A DNA stretch of 64,000 bases from Granulicella sp. L46 (GTDB lineage Bacteria; Acidobacteriota; Terriglobia; Terriglobales; Acidobacteriaceae), in contig NZ_LMUT01000012.1 in assembly GCF_009765785.1 (NCBI RefSeq), positions 1,181,239 to 1,245,238 of the forward strand, in the 5' to 3' direction. The notes beneath the pieces were generated by a model. It made no database searches, had not been told where the DNA came from, and saw nothing but the letters and a program-made list of their open reading frames with translations. Shown here piece after piece: positions 54,580 through 62,205 of this stretch. Position numbers and translations under genes: made by a program. Within the stretch, counting starts at the first letter, position 1. Each line of letters starts with the position of its first letter.

Positions 54580-57228
54580 TTAATGGAGGACATGCGCAGA
54601 ATTCGACGCAGCGCGATTGGGAGACTGATCAATGACCTTGTTCCACGCAATGGCTTGAGCGGGGGTTACTGTTACTTCGGATCTGAGGCGGATATCACGG
54701 GACGAGGCACCCAAACCGATGTCGTACTTCCCAGGAACTATATTCCAGTCATGTATCGCCTCATCCCAGTAGGCGAAGGCATTGGGATCCAGAGTTAGTT
54801 GGACTGTTGAAGCCTGCGATGGTTCCAAGTAGGTCCGGGTAAAGCCCTTCAGCTCGTGGACGGGCCGAGCTACAGGGCTGGGTGGAGGGCTCACGTATAG
54901 CTCCACAATCTCTGTCCCACTTCGTCTCGATGTGTTCGTAATCGTAGCGGATATCGAAACACTTCCAGCTCTCGTCGCGCTGTGGAGATTGGTATAACGG
55001 AATTTTGCGTAGCTCAGCCCATAACCAAAGGGGAATTGTGGCTCAATCCCTTTGGTGTCGAAATAGCGGTATCCAACGAACACACCCTCGTTGTAATTTA
55101 CGTTGTCGTGATCCTGAGTTCCTATCGCGTGGGAGGGCGAATCCTCTAGCCGCTTGGGCCAGGTAAAGGTTAGTTTGCCTGATGGATCAGTGTCACCGAA
55201 GAGTGCTTTCGCAATCGCAGTGCCACCCTCCACGCCGGGATAGAACCCGTCCAGGACGGCCGGAACCGCGTCGATCCATCCTCCGACTTTGAATGGCGAA
55301 CCGTGCAGCAGAACTACAACGGTGCGTGGATTCAACGGTGCAACTTGCATGATCAGATGTTCTTGGCCCGGAGGAAAATCCATACTCTCTCTGTCCGCAC
55401 CCTCGGTATCCATACCGCTTCCCCACCCGCCTACAAAGATCACTGCGTCCGCCTGCTGTAGACGCGGTATGATTGCTCGAAATGCTTCAGCCTCTTGTTC
55501 CTTCGTGCGAGGAAGCGACCATTCTAGGTGAAGAGAAGCGTCCCCTTTGAGGGCGTGGTAATCAAGCTGTATGTCGTACGCTTTACCTGCTTCAAGGCGA
55601 AATATAGCTGTTCCGGTCTGCAACTGCCCGATACCGGTATTTACGATGATCGGATTGCGGTCTATCGATAAAGTGCTGGTATCCTCGCCGGACAGACGGA
55701 ATGTGTAGAAGCCGCTGACCTTGGGGACAAGCTTCCCGTTAAACTGACCGTGAAAGTTGTCGGAGTGGACCTTTGCGGGATCAGGCGAGCGCATCTCCCA
55801 GGTGAAATTAATCTGTGGCTCAATCCGCTCCAGGGCAGGCTTGGCTTCGCCATCGTTGAAGTATTCGGCCCTCATACCGGGTTTTCCATCAATGGGCTGC
55901 CAATACTCGGGGCCGATCGCCTCAAATTGCCCAGCTTCTTCGAAGTCGATATAGTCCACCTTCGCCTTACCGTCGAGTTCCGTTCTTAGGCCATCTAGGA
56001 CTGTAACTTCGGATGGGGAATTCACTGCAGAACTTCCGCCATACCCTGGTTTGGCGAATCGGCGGTCGGCGTTAGGCCCAAGCACAACGATGGTCTTAGT
56101 CCTGCCTTTGTCGATTGGAAGAACGTCTCTGTCGTTCTTCAACAGAACCAGGCTTTCTTCCGCAGCGTTTAAGGCAACCGCTTGATGTTCAGGCGTATTG
56201 ATAGATCCTGGGTTCTTGTCGGCGGACCCGTCGATCAGTCCAACATGTGCCATTACACGTAGGACGCGTCTCGCCTTATCGTCCACGACGGATTCCGGGA
56301 CTTGCCCGGCGAGCACCGCATCCATCAAGGGTTTGCCAAAAGGAGTGGTGTCCCAGCTTCCCCAGGGCATGCCTACGTCAAGGCCAGCCCGAGCTGCTTC
56401 CAGTGTAGAACGCGCTTGATTGAAATCCGTCAACACCAGCCCCTGAAAGCCCCATCCTTGCTTTAGTACCGTAGTGAGAAGCCATTTGTTTGTTGCTGCC
56501 AAATGGCCGTTCACACCGTTAGCAGCGGTCATTACTGCCCACGCGTCACCCTGCTGGACGGCCGCCTTGAAGCCAGGCAGATAGATCTCCCGCAGAGTTC
56601 GTTCGTCTACGTTGGACATGTACCAATCTCGGTTCCATTCGCGGTTATTGCAGGCGAAGTGCTTGACGCAAGCGGCAACCTTTTGACTTTGGATGCCCTT
56701 GACGATAGCGGGAGCAAGGCTTGCATCCAGAAACGGGTCTTCCGTGTAGTACTCAAAAAAACGGCCGCCAAGCGGGTCGCGCTCAATGTTAATAGCGGGA
56801 GAGAAAATGATGGATTTACCGGCAGCGCGCGTCTCCTGCCCCACAGCGACACCAACCCTCTGCAGAAGTGCGGGGTCCCAACTGGACGCCAATCCAATCC
56901 CCGCAGGAAAGGCTGTCGCACCGACTGCCGATGCCACGCCACGCGGGCCGTCTGTGCCCATCATCGGAGGTATCCCCAGACGCGGTACTCCCGTAATTTG
57001 AACTACTCCAGGCTGCTCGCCCCCAAAGCACATACGAACTTTCTCCTGCAGAGTCATGCGCTTCAGGATGTCCGAGATGCGTTGTTCCGTCTTCGATTCA
57101 ACGCTAACTGTCACTTGCGATGCTCTTGCCGAAATGAGGAAGCAAAAAAACAATCCAACGCAAATGCTAGCGGCAGCAATAATGGAAAGCCGCAGTATGT
57201 TGAAAGATGTACATCTCATCTTGGCCAC
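54580..57228 (-). CDS. Exported GH3 glycosidase with inserted PA14 domain
   Basis: From GTG 57228 (GAGGAG, 6-base gap) the product has 882 residues. A membrane/signal segment (ILRLSIIAAASICVGLFFCF) precedes the GH3 barrel: ISDILKRMTLQEKVRMCFGG, MMGTDGPRGVASAVGATAFP, ACVKHFACNNREWNRDWYMS, and nucleophile Asp in GFQGLVLTDFNQARS. The second domain starts AALNAAEESLVLLKNDRDVL-like, and a PA14 module is inserted (GMRAEYFNDGEAKPALERIE; GFYTFRLSGEDTSTLSIDRN). GFYPGVEGGTAIAKALFGDT and a fibronectin-III-like C-terminus follow. PA14-GH3 enzymes are beta-glucosidases or related exo-enzymes. The frame is open to 57402, but the signal peptide and ribosome-binding site fix the later start. Confidence 0.9.
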   Translation of the reverse strand: MAKMRCTSFNILRLSIIAAASICVGLFFCFLISARASQVTVSVESKTEQRISDILKRMTLQEKVRMCFGGEQPGVVQITGVPRLGIPPMMGTDGPRGVASAVGATAFPAGIGLASSWDPALLQRVGVAVGQETRAAGKSIIFSPAINIERDPLGGRFFEYYTEDPFLDASLAPAIVKGIQSQKVAACVKHFACNNREWNRDWYMSNVDERTLREIYLPGFKAAVQQGDAWAVMTAANGVNGHLAATNKWLLTTVLKQGWGFQGLVLTDFNQARSTLEAARAGLDVGMPWGSWDTTPFGKPLMDAVLAGQVPESVVDDKARRVLRVMAHVGLIDGSADKNPGSINTPEHQAVALNAAEESLVLLKNDRDVLPIDKGRTKTIVVLGPNADRRFAKPGYGGSSAVNSPSEVTVLDGLRTELDGKAKVDYIDFEEAGQFEAIGPEYWQPIDGKPGMRAEYFNDGEAKPALERIEPQINFTWEMRSPDPAKVHSDNFHGQFNGKLVPKVSGFYTFRLSGEDTSTLSIDRNPIIVNTGIGQLQTGTAIFRLEAGKAYDIQLDYHALKGDASLHLEWSLPRTKEQEAEAFRAIIPRLQQADAVIFVGGWGSGMDTEGADRESMDFPPGQEHLIMQVAPLNPRTVVVLLHGSPFKVGGWIDAVPAVLDGFYPGVEGGTAIAKALFGDTDPSGKLTFTWPKRLEDSPSHAIGTQDHDNVNYNEGVFVGYRYFDTKGIEPQFPFGYGLSYAKFRYTNLHSATRAGSVSISATITNTSRRSGTEIVELYVSPPPSPVARPVHELKGFTRTYLEPSQASTVQLTLDPNAFAYWDEAIHDWNIVPGKYDIGLGASSRDIRLRSEVTVTPAQAIAWNKVIDQSPNRAASNSAHVLH

Positions 57229-57376
57229 GCTTGACTCCTCGAATATGCAATTCAATTTACATGGAAACCATAAAGGAAACAATTCCCAATAAAACTTCTG
57301 AAGAGTGAAGCGAATCTGTATGGAGCATGGTCTAATACAACCACTCTGATGCAATGAGCACCGTATCGCGATCTCG

Positions 57377-58744
57377 TCAGTTGGAAAATCTAAACCAGTC
57401 AAGGTTCAGGAGACCACTTTGCCCCTCACCACGGAAAACAAGGTAAAGATCGTGCACGCCTCCCGGTAGGTGAGTCGCACAACTCTGGGTAGTCCAGCGA
57501 TCCCAACCTCCCGTGTAACGCACCGTGCAAGAAGCAGCTACCGGCCCGCCAATGCGATCCAAATAGAGGTCCACTACTCCTCCTCCGGTCGCGGAGGCAA
57601 GATGCATGTAGAAGGTGTTCGCGCCGCTATGAAGGTCCACGCCTGAGTATTCAACCCAGGCGCCCGGCAGCGCTGGTCCAAGATACACCACACCCGAGCT
57701 ATCACCGCTTGTTGTGATCGCGTGATCTCCCTCCGGAACGTCCGTCCGGTTCATCGTCTCAGCCTCAATTCGCGAATAAGCATCAATAGGATGGAGCATT
57801 ACGGGCCCGGACGTCGTCCATTGAAGTGGCCGGATCAGACCATCGGGGCTGAAGTCCATCAAATCCATTTTCACCGCTCGTTTATAGCCCTGATTTTCGT
57901 GACCAACAGATGTGGAGAAGTCGTGATAAAAGCAGTACCACTTTCCTTTCCACTCCACCTGAGAGCCATGAATGTTATCTCCGCCTGGGCCACTCTGTGT
58001 AAATGGTCCCTCATAGACATAGGGCCCTTCGGGGTGTTCTGAGATTGCATAATCGTAATTCTGGCCGTGTCCCCCACGACCGACACCGCCAGCCTTGAAC
58101 GCAGGATATGTGAGATAGTAATGACCATTGCGGTGAAAGATCCACGGCCCCTCGAAAAAGTCCGTCGCACCGTCGATCATATGAGGACTTTCGGCGAGCT
58201 CTTTCATGGAAGGTTTCAGCCTAGCAATTTTTGCACCACCGTCCGCCCAGATGAGATACGGCGTACCGTCGTCGTCAACGAACAGAGCAGGATCAATGCC
58301 GTGTACCCGTGCTATCGGGCCCTTCGTATCGACGAACGGTCCTGAAGGTGAATGACTTATGGCCACACCGATGAGAGGCCTACCACTGGCGTCCTGGGCA
58401 GGATAGTACAGATAGTAGTTGCCATTCTTGTAAGCACAGTCAGGAGCCCATAGATGGGACTTTGCCCAGGTGCTGTCAGCAAGCCGGAATGCAATACCGT
58501 GATCTCGCCAGTTCCGCAAGTCGCTACTGGAGTAGACGTGATAATCAATCATGTCGAACTCCTGTGCATCGTTGCGGTCATGTGACGCATAGACGTACAT
58601 GCGGTCATTGAAGACGTGCGCTGAAGGATCTGCGGAATATGCCGTATTGATGATCGGATTGGAAGCGAATGCACTGGACAGAAAGCACAGCATGCTTCCA
58701 AACATCGCGGCGACATTCCGGTCGATACCATTCCTTCTAATCAC
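57377..58744 (-). CDS. Exported GH43 glycosidase with C-terminal CBM6
   Basis: A 455-residue protein with signal peptide (AAMFGSMLCFLSSAFA). The propeller has IINTAYSADPSAHVFNDRMY (base Asp), SHLWAPDCAYKNGNYYLYYP, ARVHGIDPALFVDDDGTPYL (second Asp), and acid Glu in GATDFFEGPWIFHRNGHYYL. Residues about 325-455 are a CBM6: YSRIEAETMNRTDVPEGDHA, GAWVEYSGVDLHSGANTFYM, and LNLDWFRFSN at the end. GH43-CBM6 pairs usually act on arabinan, arabinoxylan or galactan. It lies 148 bp upstream of GH3 on the same strand. Its 5' end and promoter are part of a segment duplicated at 61681-62205. The start is taken as GTG 58744; ATG 58705 is possible. Confidence 0.88.
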   Translation of the reverse strand: MIRRNGIDRNVAAMFGSMLCFLSSAFASNPIINTAYSADPSAHVFNDRMYVYASHDRNDAQEFDMIDYHVYSSSDLRNWRDHGIAFRLADSTWAKSHLWAPDCAYKNGNYYLYYPAQDASGRPLIGVAISHSPSGPFVDTKGPIARVHGIDPALFVDDDGTPYLIWADGGAKIARLKPSMKELAESPHMIDGATDFFEGPWIFHRNGHYYLTYPAFKAGGVGRGGHGQNYDYAISEHPEGPYVYEGPFTQSGPGGDNIHGSQVEWKGKWYCFYHDFSTSVGHENQGYKRAVKMDLMDFSPDGLIRPLQWTTSGPVMLHPIDAYSRIEAETMNRTDVPEGDHAITTSGDSSGVVYLGPALPGAWVEYSGVDLHSGANTFYMHLASATGGGVVDLYLDRIGGPVAASCTVRYTGGWDRWTTQSCATHLPGGVHDLYLVFRGEGQSGLLNLDWFRFSN

Positions 58745-59045
58745 ACGAAGCCCTGCAATTCATAGGTTTAAAGTCGATTCTAGGAACCCGGATAGGAACA
58801 TCCCCCTCATAAACGACAGCTATCGAACCAACTCTCCATTCATCGAACGACCTTTTCATCTGCCTTACGAACCACAGATTGACATATGCCCGACGGCCCG
58901 ACTAGCAATCGATAAATCATTAGATAACTTATTTCCATTTCATACTACTTTTGGACAAACGCAAAGCAGCTTCTGGAGACCAATGAAACGCCGAGACTTC
59001 CTCAAAGCGGCAGCCACTACGGGAGCAGCCGCTGCGCTTCGTCCA
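58521..59045. repeat. Segmental duplication, copy A (GH43 5' end, divergent promoter, Tat leader)
   Basis: This segment recurs at 61681-62205 at a constant offset of 3160 bp at both ends. It comprises the first ~220 bp of the GH43 gene (minus strand), the divergent intergenic region and the first ~21 codons of the gene to the right (MKRRDFLKAAATTGAAAAL). By eye identity exceeds 80% in the GH43 and leader parts and is lower between them. Confidence 0.9.
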
Positions 59046-61295
59046 CCCAAACAAATCAAGTACGTCGAGGATTTCTTTGCTGTTTTGTGTGTCATGGCGA
59101 TTTGCCTCAGGATCTCCTGTCTCGCCGCACAAACCCCGCAGCAAGCCTCGCTAATGACAAAGTGGGCAAAGGATGTAGTTCCGGCGCACCCGCTTCCGGA
59201 ATATCCTCGGCCGCAGATGGTGCGGCGAGACTGGCTCAATCTGAATGGCATATGGGAGCTACAAAGTGGCCTACAGGGGGATACGGTTCCACTAGGAAAG
59301 AAGCTGGGCGGTGAAATTATTGTTCCCTACCCCGTGGAATCGGCGTTGTCCGGTGTGATGCTACACTTCGACCGGCTGTGGTATCACCGCACTTTCACAG
59401 TGCCTAATGATTGGACGGGCAGTCAAATCATTCTGCACTTCGGTGCGGTCGACTACGAGTCTGAGGTATATATCAACGGCGTGAGTCTCGGTATACATCG
59501 GGGCGGATACGATCCTTTTGATTACAACATCACTCCGTACCTACGCAAAAACGGGCCACAGGATATTATTGTTCGCGTCTACGATCCTACCGAGTTAGGC
59601 GGTCAGCCACGCGGTAAGCAGACGGACGATGTTGGCGGAATCATGTATACCCCAACAACAGGAATATGGCAGACCGTATGGCTTGAACCAGTTGCAAGTC
59701 ACTCGATTCATGATCTGAAAATAGTGCCCGATATCGACCGTAGCGAGCTACATTTGACCGTCGAGACAACAGATTTGGCTAAGCCAGCAACAGTTAGTAT
59801 CCAGGTGAAAGACGGTGAAAGGGTTGTCACGAAGTTCGATGGGAAGGCCGACACCGAACTGAAGATTCCTATCTCTGACCTCAAACTGTGGTCCCCCGAC
59901 GATCCATTTCTTTACAATTTGGAGATTTCCCTCAAGGAAAGCGGTGCAATAACCGACAGAGTCTTCAGCTACTTTGGAATGCGCAAGATCCAGATTGGCA
60001 AGATCGGCAACTTCAATAGGATACTGCTGAATAACAAGTTTGTCTTTGAGAGGGGAATCTTAGATCAGGGCTTCTGGCCCGATGGTATTTACACTGCGCC
60101 TACCGACGACGCCCTGAAAAGCGATATCCAAGCCATGAAGGCCATGGGGTTTAATATGGTGCGGAAACACATCAAGGTAGAACCGGCCCGTTGGTATTAT
60201 TGGACAGACAAACTTGGAATGCTGGTCTGGCAAGATATGCCTTCTGCCGACTCCTACCCTTGGCCCATGGAAGCAGTTCCACCCGTCGACAAAGCCGAGT
60301 TCGAATCCGAATTGCAGCGCATGGTGGAAACGCATTGGAACTCGCCATCCATTATCTCTTGGACTCTATTCAATGAAGCCCAGGGGCAGCACGACACAGC
60401 ACAGCTCGCAGTCATTGTCAAAACGCTCGATGCTTCACGTCTTGTGAACGAAGCTAGCGGTGGTAACTACACTGGATCCGGCGACCTCAACGATCTCCAT
60501 CAATATCCCGAACCCGGGATTCGCTCTCCGACCCCGAATCAGGCATCAGTCAATGGTGAATATGGAGGTATCGGCTATCAGGTGCCGGGGCATGCGTGGC
60601 ACAACAGCGGTGATACATATACCAATGTAGCTACAGGAAACGACCTGCTCTATCTGTATGCGGAATATATCAACAAGACCAACAAGCTTAACGTAGAAAA
60701 GGGGCTCTCCGCCACAGTCTATACCCAGTTGACCGATGTTATGACGGAGATCAACGGACTTTTGACATATGATCGAAACCCCAAAGTTCCTGTCGAAAAG
60801 GTCTATGAAGCGAACTATTCGACTCTCCTAATGCCCCGCTACCGGGTCGCCGTACCCACCTCAGAAAAGAAACGTCAACGATGGAAGTTCACGAGCACTC
60901 ACCCTCCAGAAAACTGGGCAAGTCTCCAATTTGATGACCTCGAATGGAACGAAGGCAGGGGAGGTTTTGGCAACATTCAGGACGTCCATCGCTCGTATTG
61001 GACAACTCACGATCTCTGGATGCGCCGCCACTTTAATCCCGGATCACTCTCGTCAGATCAGCTGACCAATCTCGTTGCAAAAGACTTTCACGACGGCGAT
61101 ATACAGATATATATCAATGGGGTACTGGCCTATGCACAGGGGGGAGACAGCGACTCATGGGAGCATCGAGGCCTTTCAACGGCAGCACGGGAGAGCGTCC
61201 ATGTGAACGGAGATAACGTATTGGCAATTCATTGCGTGCGAGGAGAACATGATCAATTCGTTGATGCTGGACTAGACCTTCGCATTCTCCCCTAA
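58983..61295 (+). CDS. GH2-family beta-glycosidase with a composite Tat plus Sec leader
   Basis: From ATG 58983 (GGAGA upstream) the product has 770 residues. The leader is double: a Tat signal MKRRDFLKAAATTGAAAALR, then a second hydrophobic signal (YVEDFFAVLCVMAICLRISC LAAQ). The GH2 domains follow: sugar-binding jelly roll (RRDWLNLNGIWELQSGLQGD; DYESEVYINGVSLGIHRGGY), immunoglobulin-like domain, and TIM barrel with acid/base Asn464-Glu465 in SWTLFNEAQGQHD and nucleophile Glu526 in SVNGEYGGIGYQ. Residues about 640-770 form a second jelly roll (FDDLEWNEGRGGFGNIQDVH; GDIQIYINGVLAYAQGG). The activity is likely beta-galactosidase, glucuronidase or similar. The frame opens earlier (58599), but that part is antisense to GH43. 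Confidence 0.87.
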   Translation: MKRRDFLKAAATTGAAAALRPPKQIKYVEDFFAVLCVMAICLRISCLAAQTPQQASLMTKWAKDVVPAHPLPEYPRPQMVRRDWLNLNGIWELQSGLQGDTVPLGKKLGGEIIVPYPVESALSGVMLHFDRLWYHRTFTVPNDWTGSQIILHFGAVDYESEVYINGVSLGIHRGGYDPFDYNITPYLRKNGPQDIIVRVYDPTELGGQPRGKQTDDVGGIMYTPTTGIWQTVWLEPVASHSIHDLKIVPDIDRSELHLTVETTDLAKPATVSIQVKDGERVVTKFDGKADTELKIPISDLKLWSPDDPFLYNLEISLKESGAITDRVFSYFGMRKIQIGKIGNFNRILLNNKFVFERGILDQGFWPDGIYTAPTDDALKSDIQAMKAMGFNMVRKHIKVEPARWYYWTDKLGMLVWQDMPSADSYPWPMEAVPPVDKAEFESELQRMVETHWNSPSIISWTLFNEAQGQHDTAQLAVIVKTLDASRLVNEASGGNYTGSGDLNDLHQYPEPGIRSPTPNQASVNGEYGGIGYQVPGHAWHNSGDTYTNVATGNDLLYLYAEYINKTNKLNVEKGLSATVYTQLTDVMTEINGLLTYDRNPKVPVEKVYEANYSTLLMPRYRVAVPTSEKKRQRWKFTSTHPPENWASLQFDDLEWNEGRGGFGNIQDVHRSYWTTHDLWMRRHFNPGSLSSDQLTNLVAKDFHDGDIQIYINGVLAYAQGGDSDSWEHRGLSTAARESVHVNGDNVLAIHCVRGEHDQFVDAGLDLRILP

Positions 61296-61680
61296 GCCGC
61301 AGTGTATTCGCGAAACCCAATCAGAATTCAGAACGCCGTTGAAGAATCGATTGCAGCAAACCGCTCCGAGGCGATAACGATTGCTCTAATTTCCGCAGTA
61401 AGTTCTCTTGGATGCACATGTGACGCTATCGAGAGAACATACGGCCGACGTTAATCTTTGGCAATGGTCTCCGCTTTTAGAAGGCTGACAGCACCAAGTG
61501 ATACTGGCGGCACAAATTGGTCTTGGGGTTGATGTGAATTTCTGGTCGTCCACGTTAGCCGTTGATCTTGCGGCAAGCCGCCGTCGGAAATCAGACGATT
61601 GATGCGCAGGCTAGCTACCTTTACCTGCAAGGAATTGCTTCATGCCTTCAGCAATATCGTGATCTTGTCAATTCCGCAAA
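61296..61680. other. Intergenic, no supported gene
   Basis: About 385 bp after the GH2 stop with no supported coding frame; it ends where duplication copy B begins. Confidence 0.4.
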
Positions 61681-62205
61681 TTATTGCTGGACTAGACGTG
61701 GTAATCGATCATGTCGAACCTCAATGCATCGCTGCGGTCGTGTGACGCATAGACATACATGTGGTCGTTGAAGACGTGCACTGAAGGATCGGCGCAATAT
61801 ATTGTATTCATGATCAGATTGGAAGCGAATGCAGTGGACAGAAAGCGCAGCATGCTCCATACATCGAGGCGACTTCCGATAGACATCAGTTTTTCTGATC
61901 AGAAGAAGTGCTGCAATTCATAGGTGTAAAGTCAAGTCTGGAAGCCCGATACCAATCAATGCCCTCGTAAGCGACAAGCCATCGAACCAAATATTCCACT
62001 TGCGATCGGCCTTTCGTCTGCTTTACGAACCACAGATTGACGCCTGCTACGGCACCCATCGAGTCACGTCAAAGATTCATTAGACAACTTATTTCCAAGT
62101 TATAATTCATTTACGTAAGCGCGAAGCAGCTTCTGGAGACCCATGAAACGCCGAGACTTCCTCAAAGCGGCAGCCGCTACCGGAGCTGCCGCTGCACTTG
62201 GTCCA
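61681..62205. repeat. Segmental duplication, copy B
   Basis: Counterpart of 58521-59045. It holds a broken GH43 5' end (minus strand), the divergent intergenic part including the shared ACGAACCACAGATTGAC and AACTTATTTCCA stretches, and the Tat leader of the GH36-like gene. Unlike copy A it has TATAAT at 62101-62106 upstream of the gene, where copy A reads CATACT. Confidence 0.9.
61692..61886 (-). pseudogene. 5' fragment of a GH43 gene (duplicate)
   Basis: The 64-codon frame reads LRFLSTAFASNLIMNTIYCA then DPSVHVFNDHMYVYASHDRS and DALRFDMIDYHV, matching residues about 18-70 of the GH43 at 57377-58744. It stops at the duplication boundary with no catalytic domain. It is a by-product of the segment duplication. 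Confidence 0.88.

Noticed and set aside
56503-57234. A 243-codon frame antisense to the GH3 gene
   Set aside because: Shadow of strongly supported GH3 coding sequence.
58599-58982. N-terminal extension of the GH2 frame
   Set aside because: It runs antisense through the GH43 5' end and the shared promoter; the Tat leader at 58983 is the real start.
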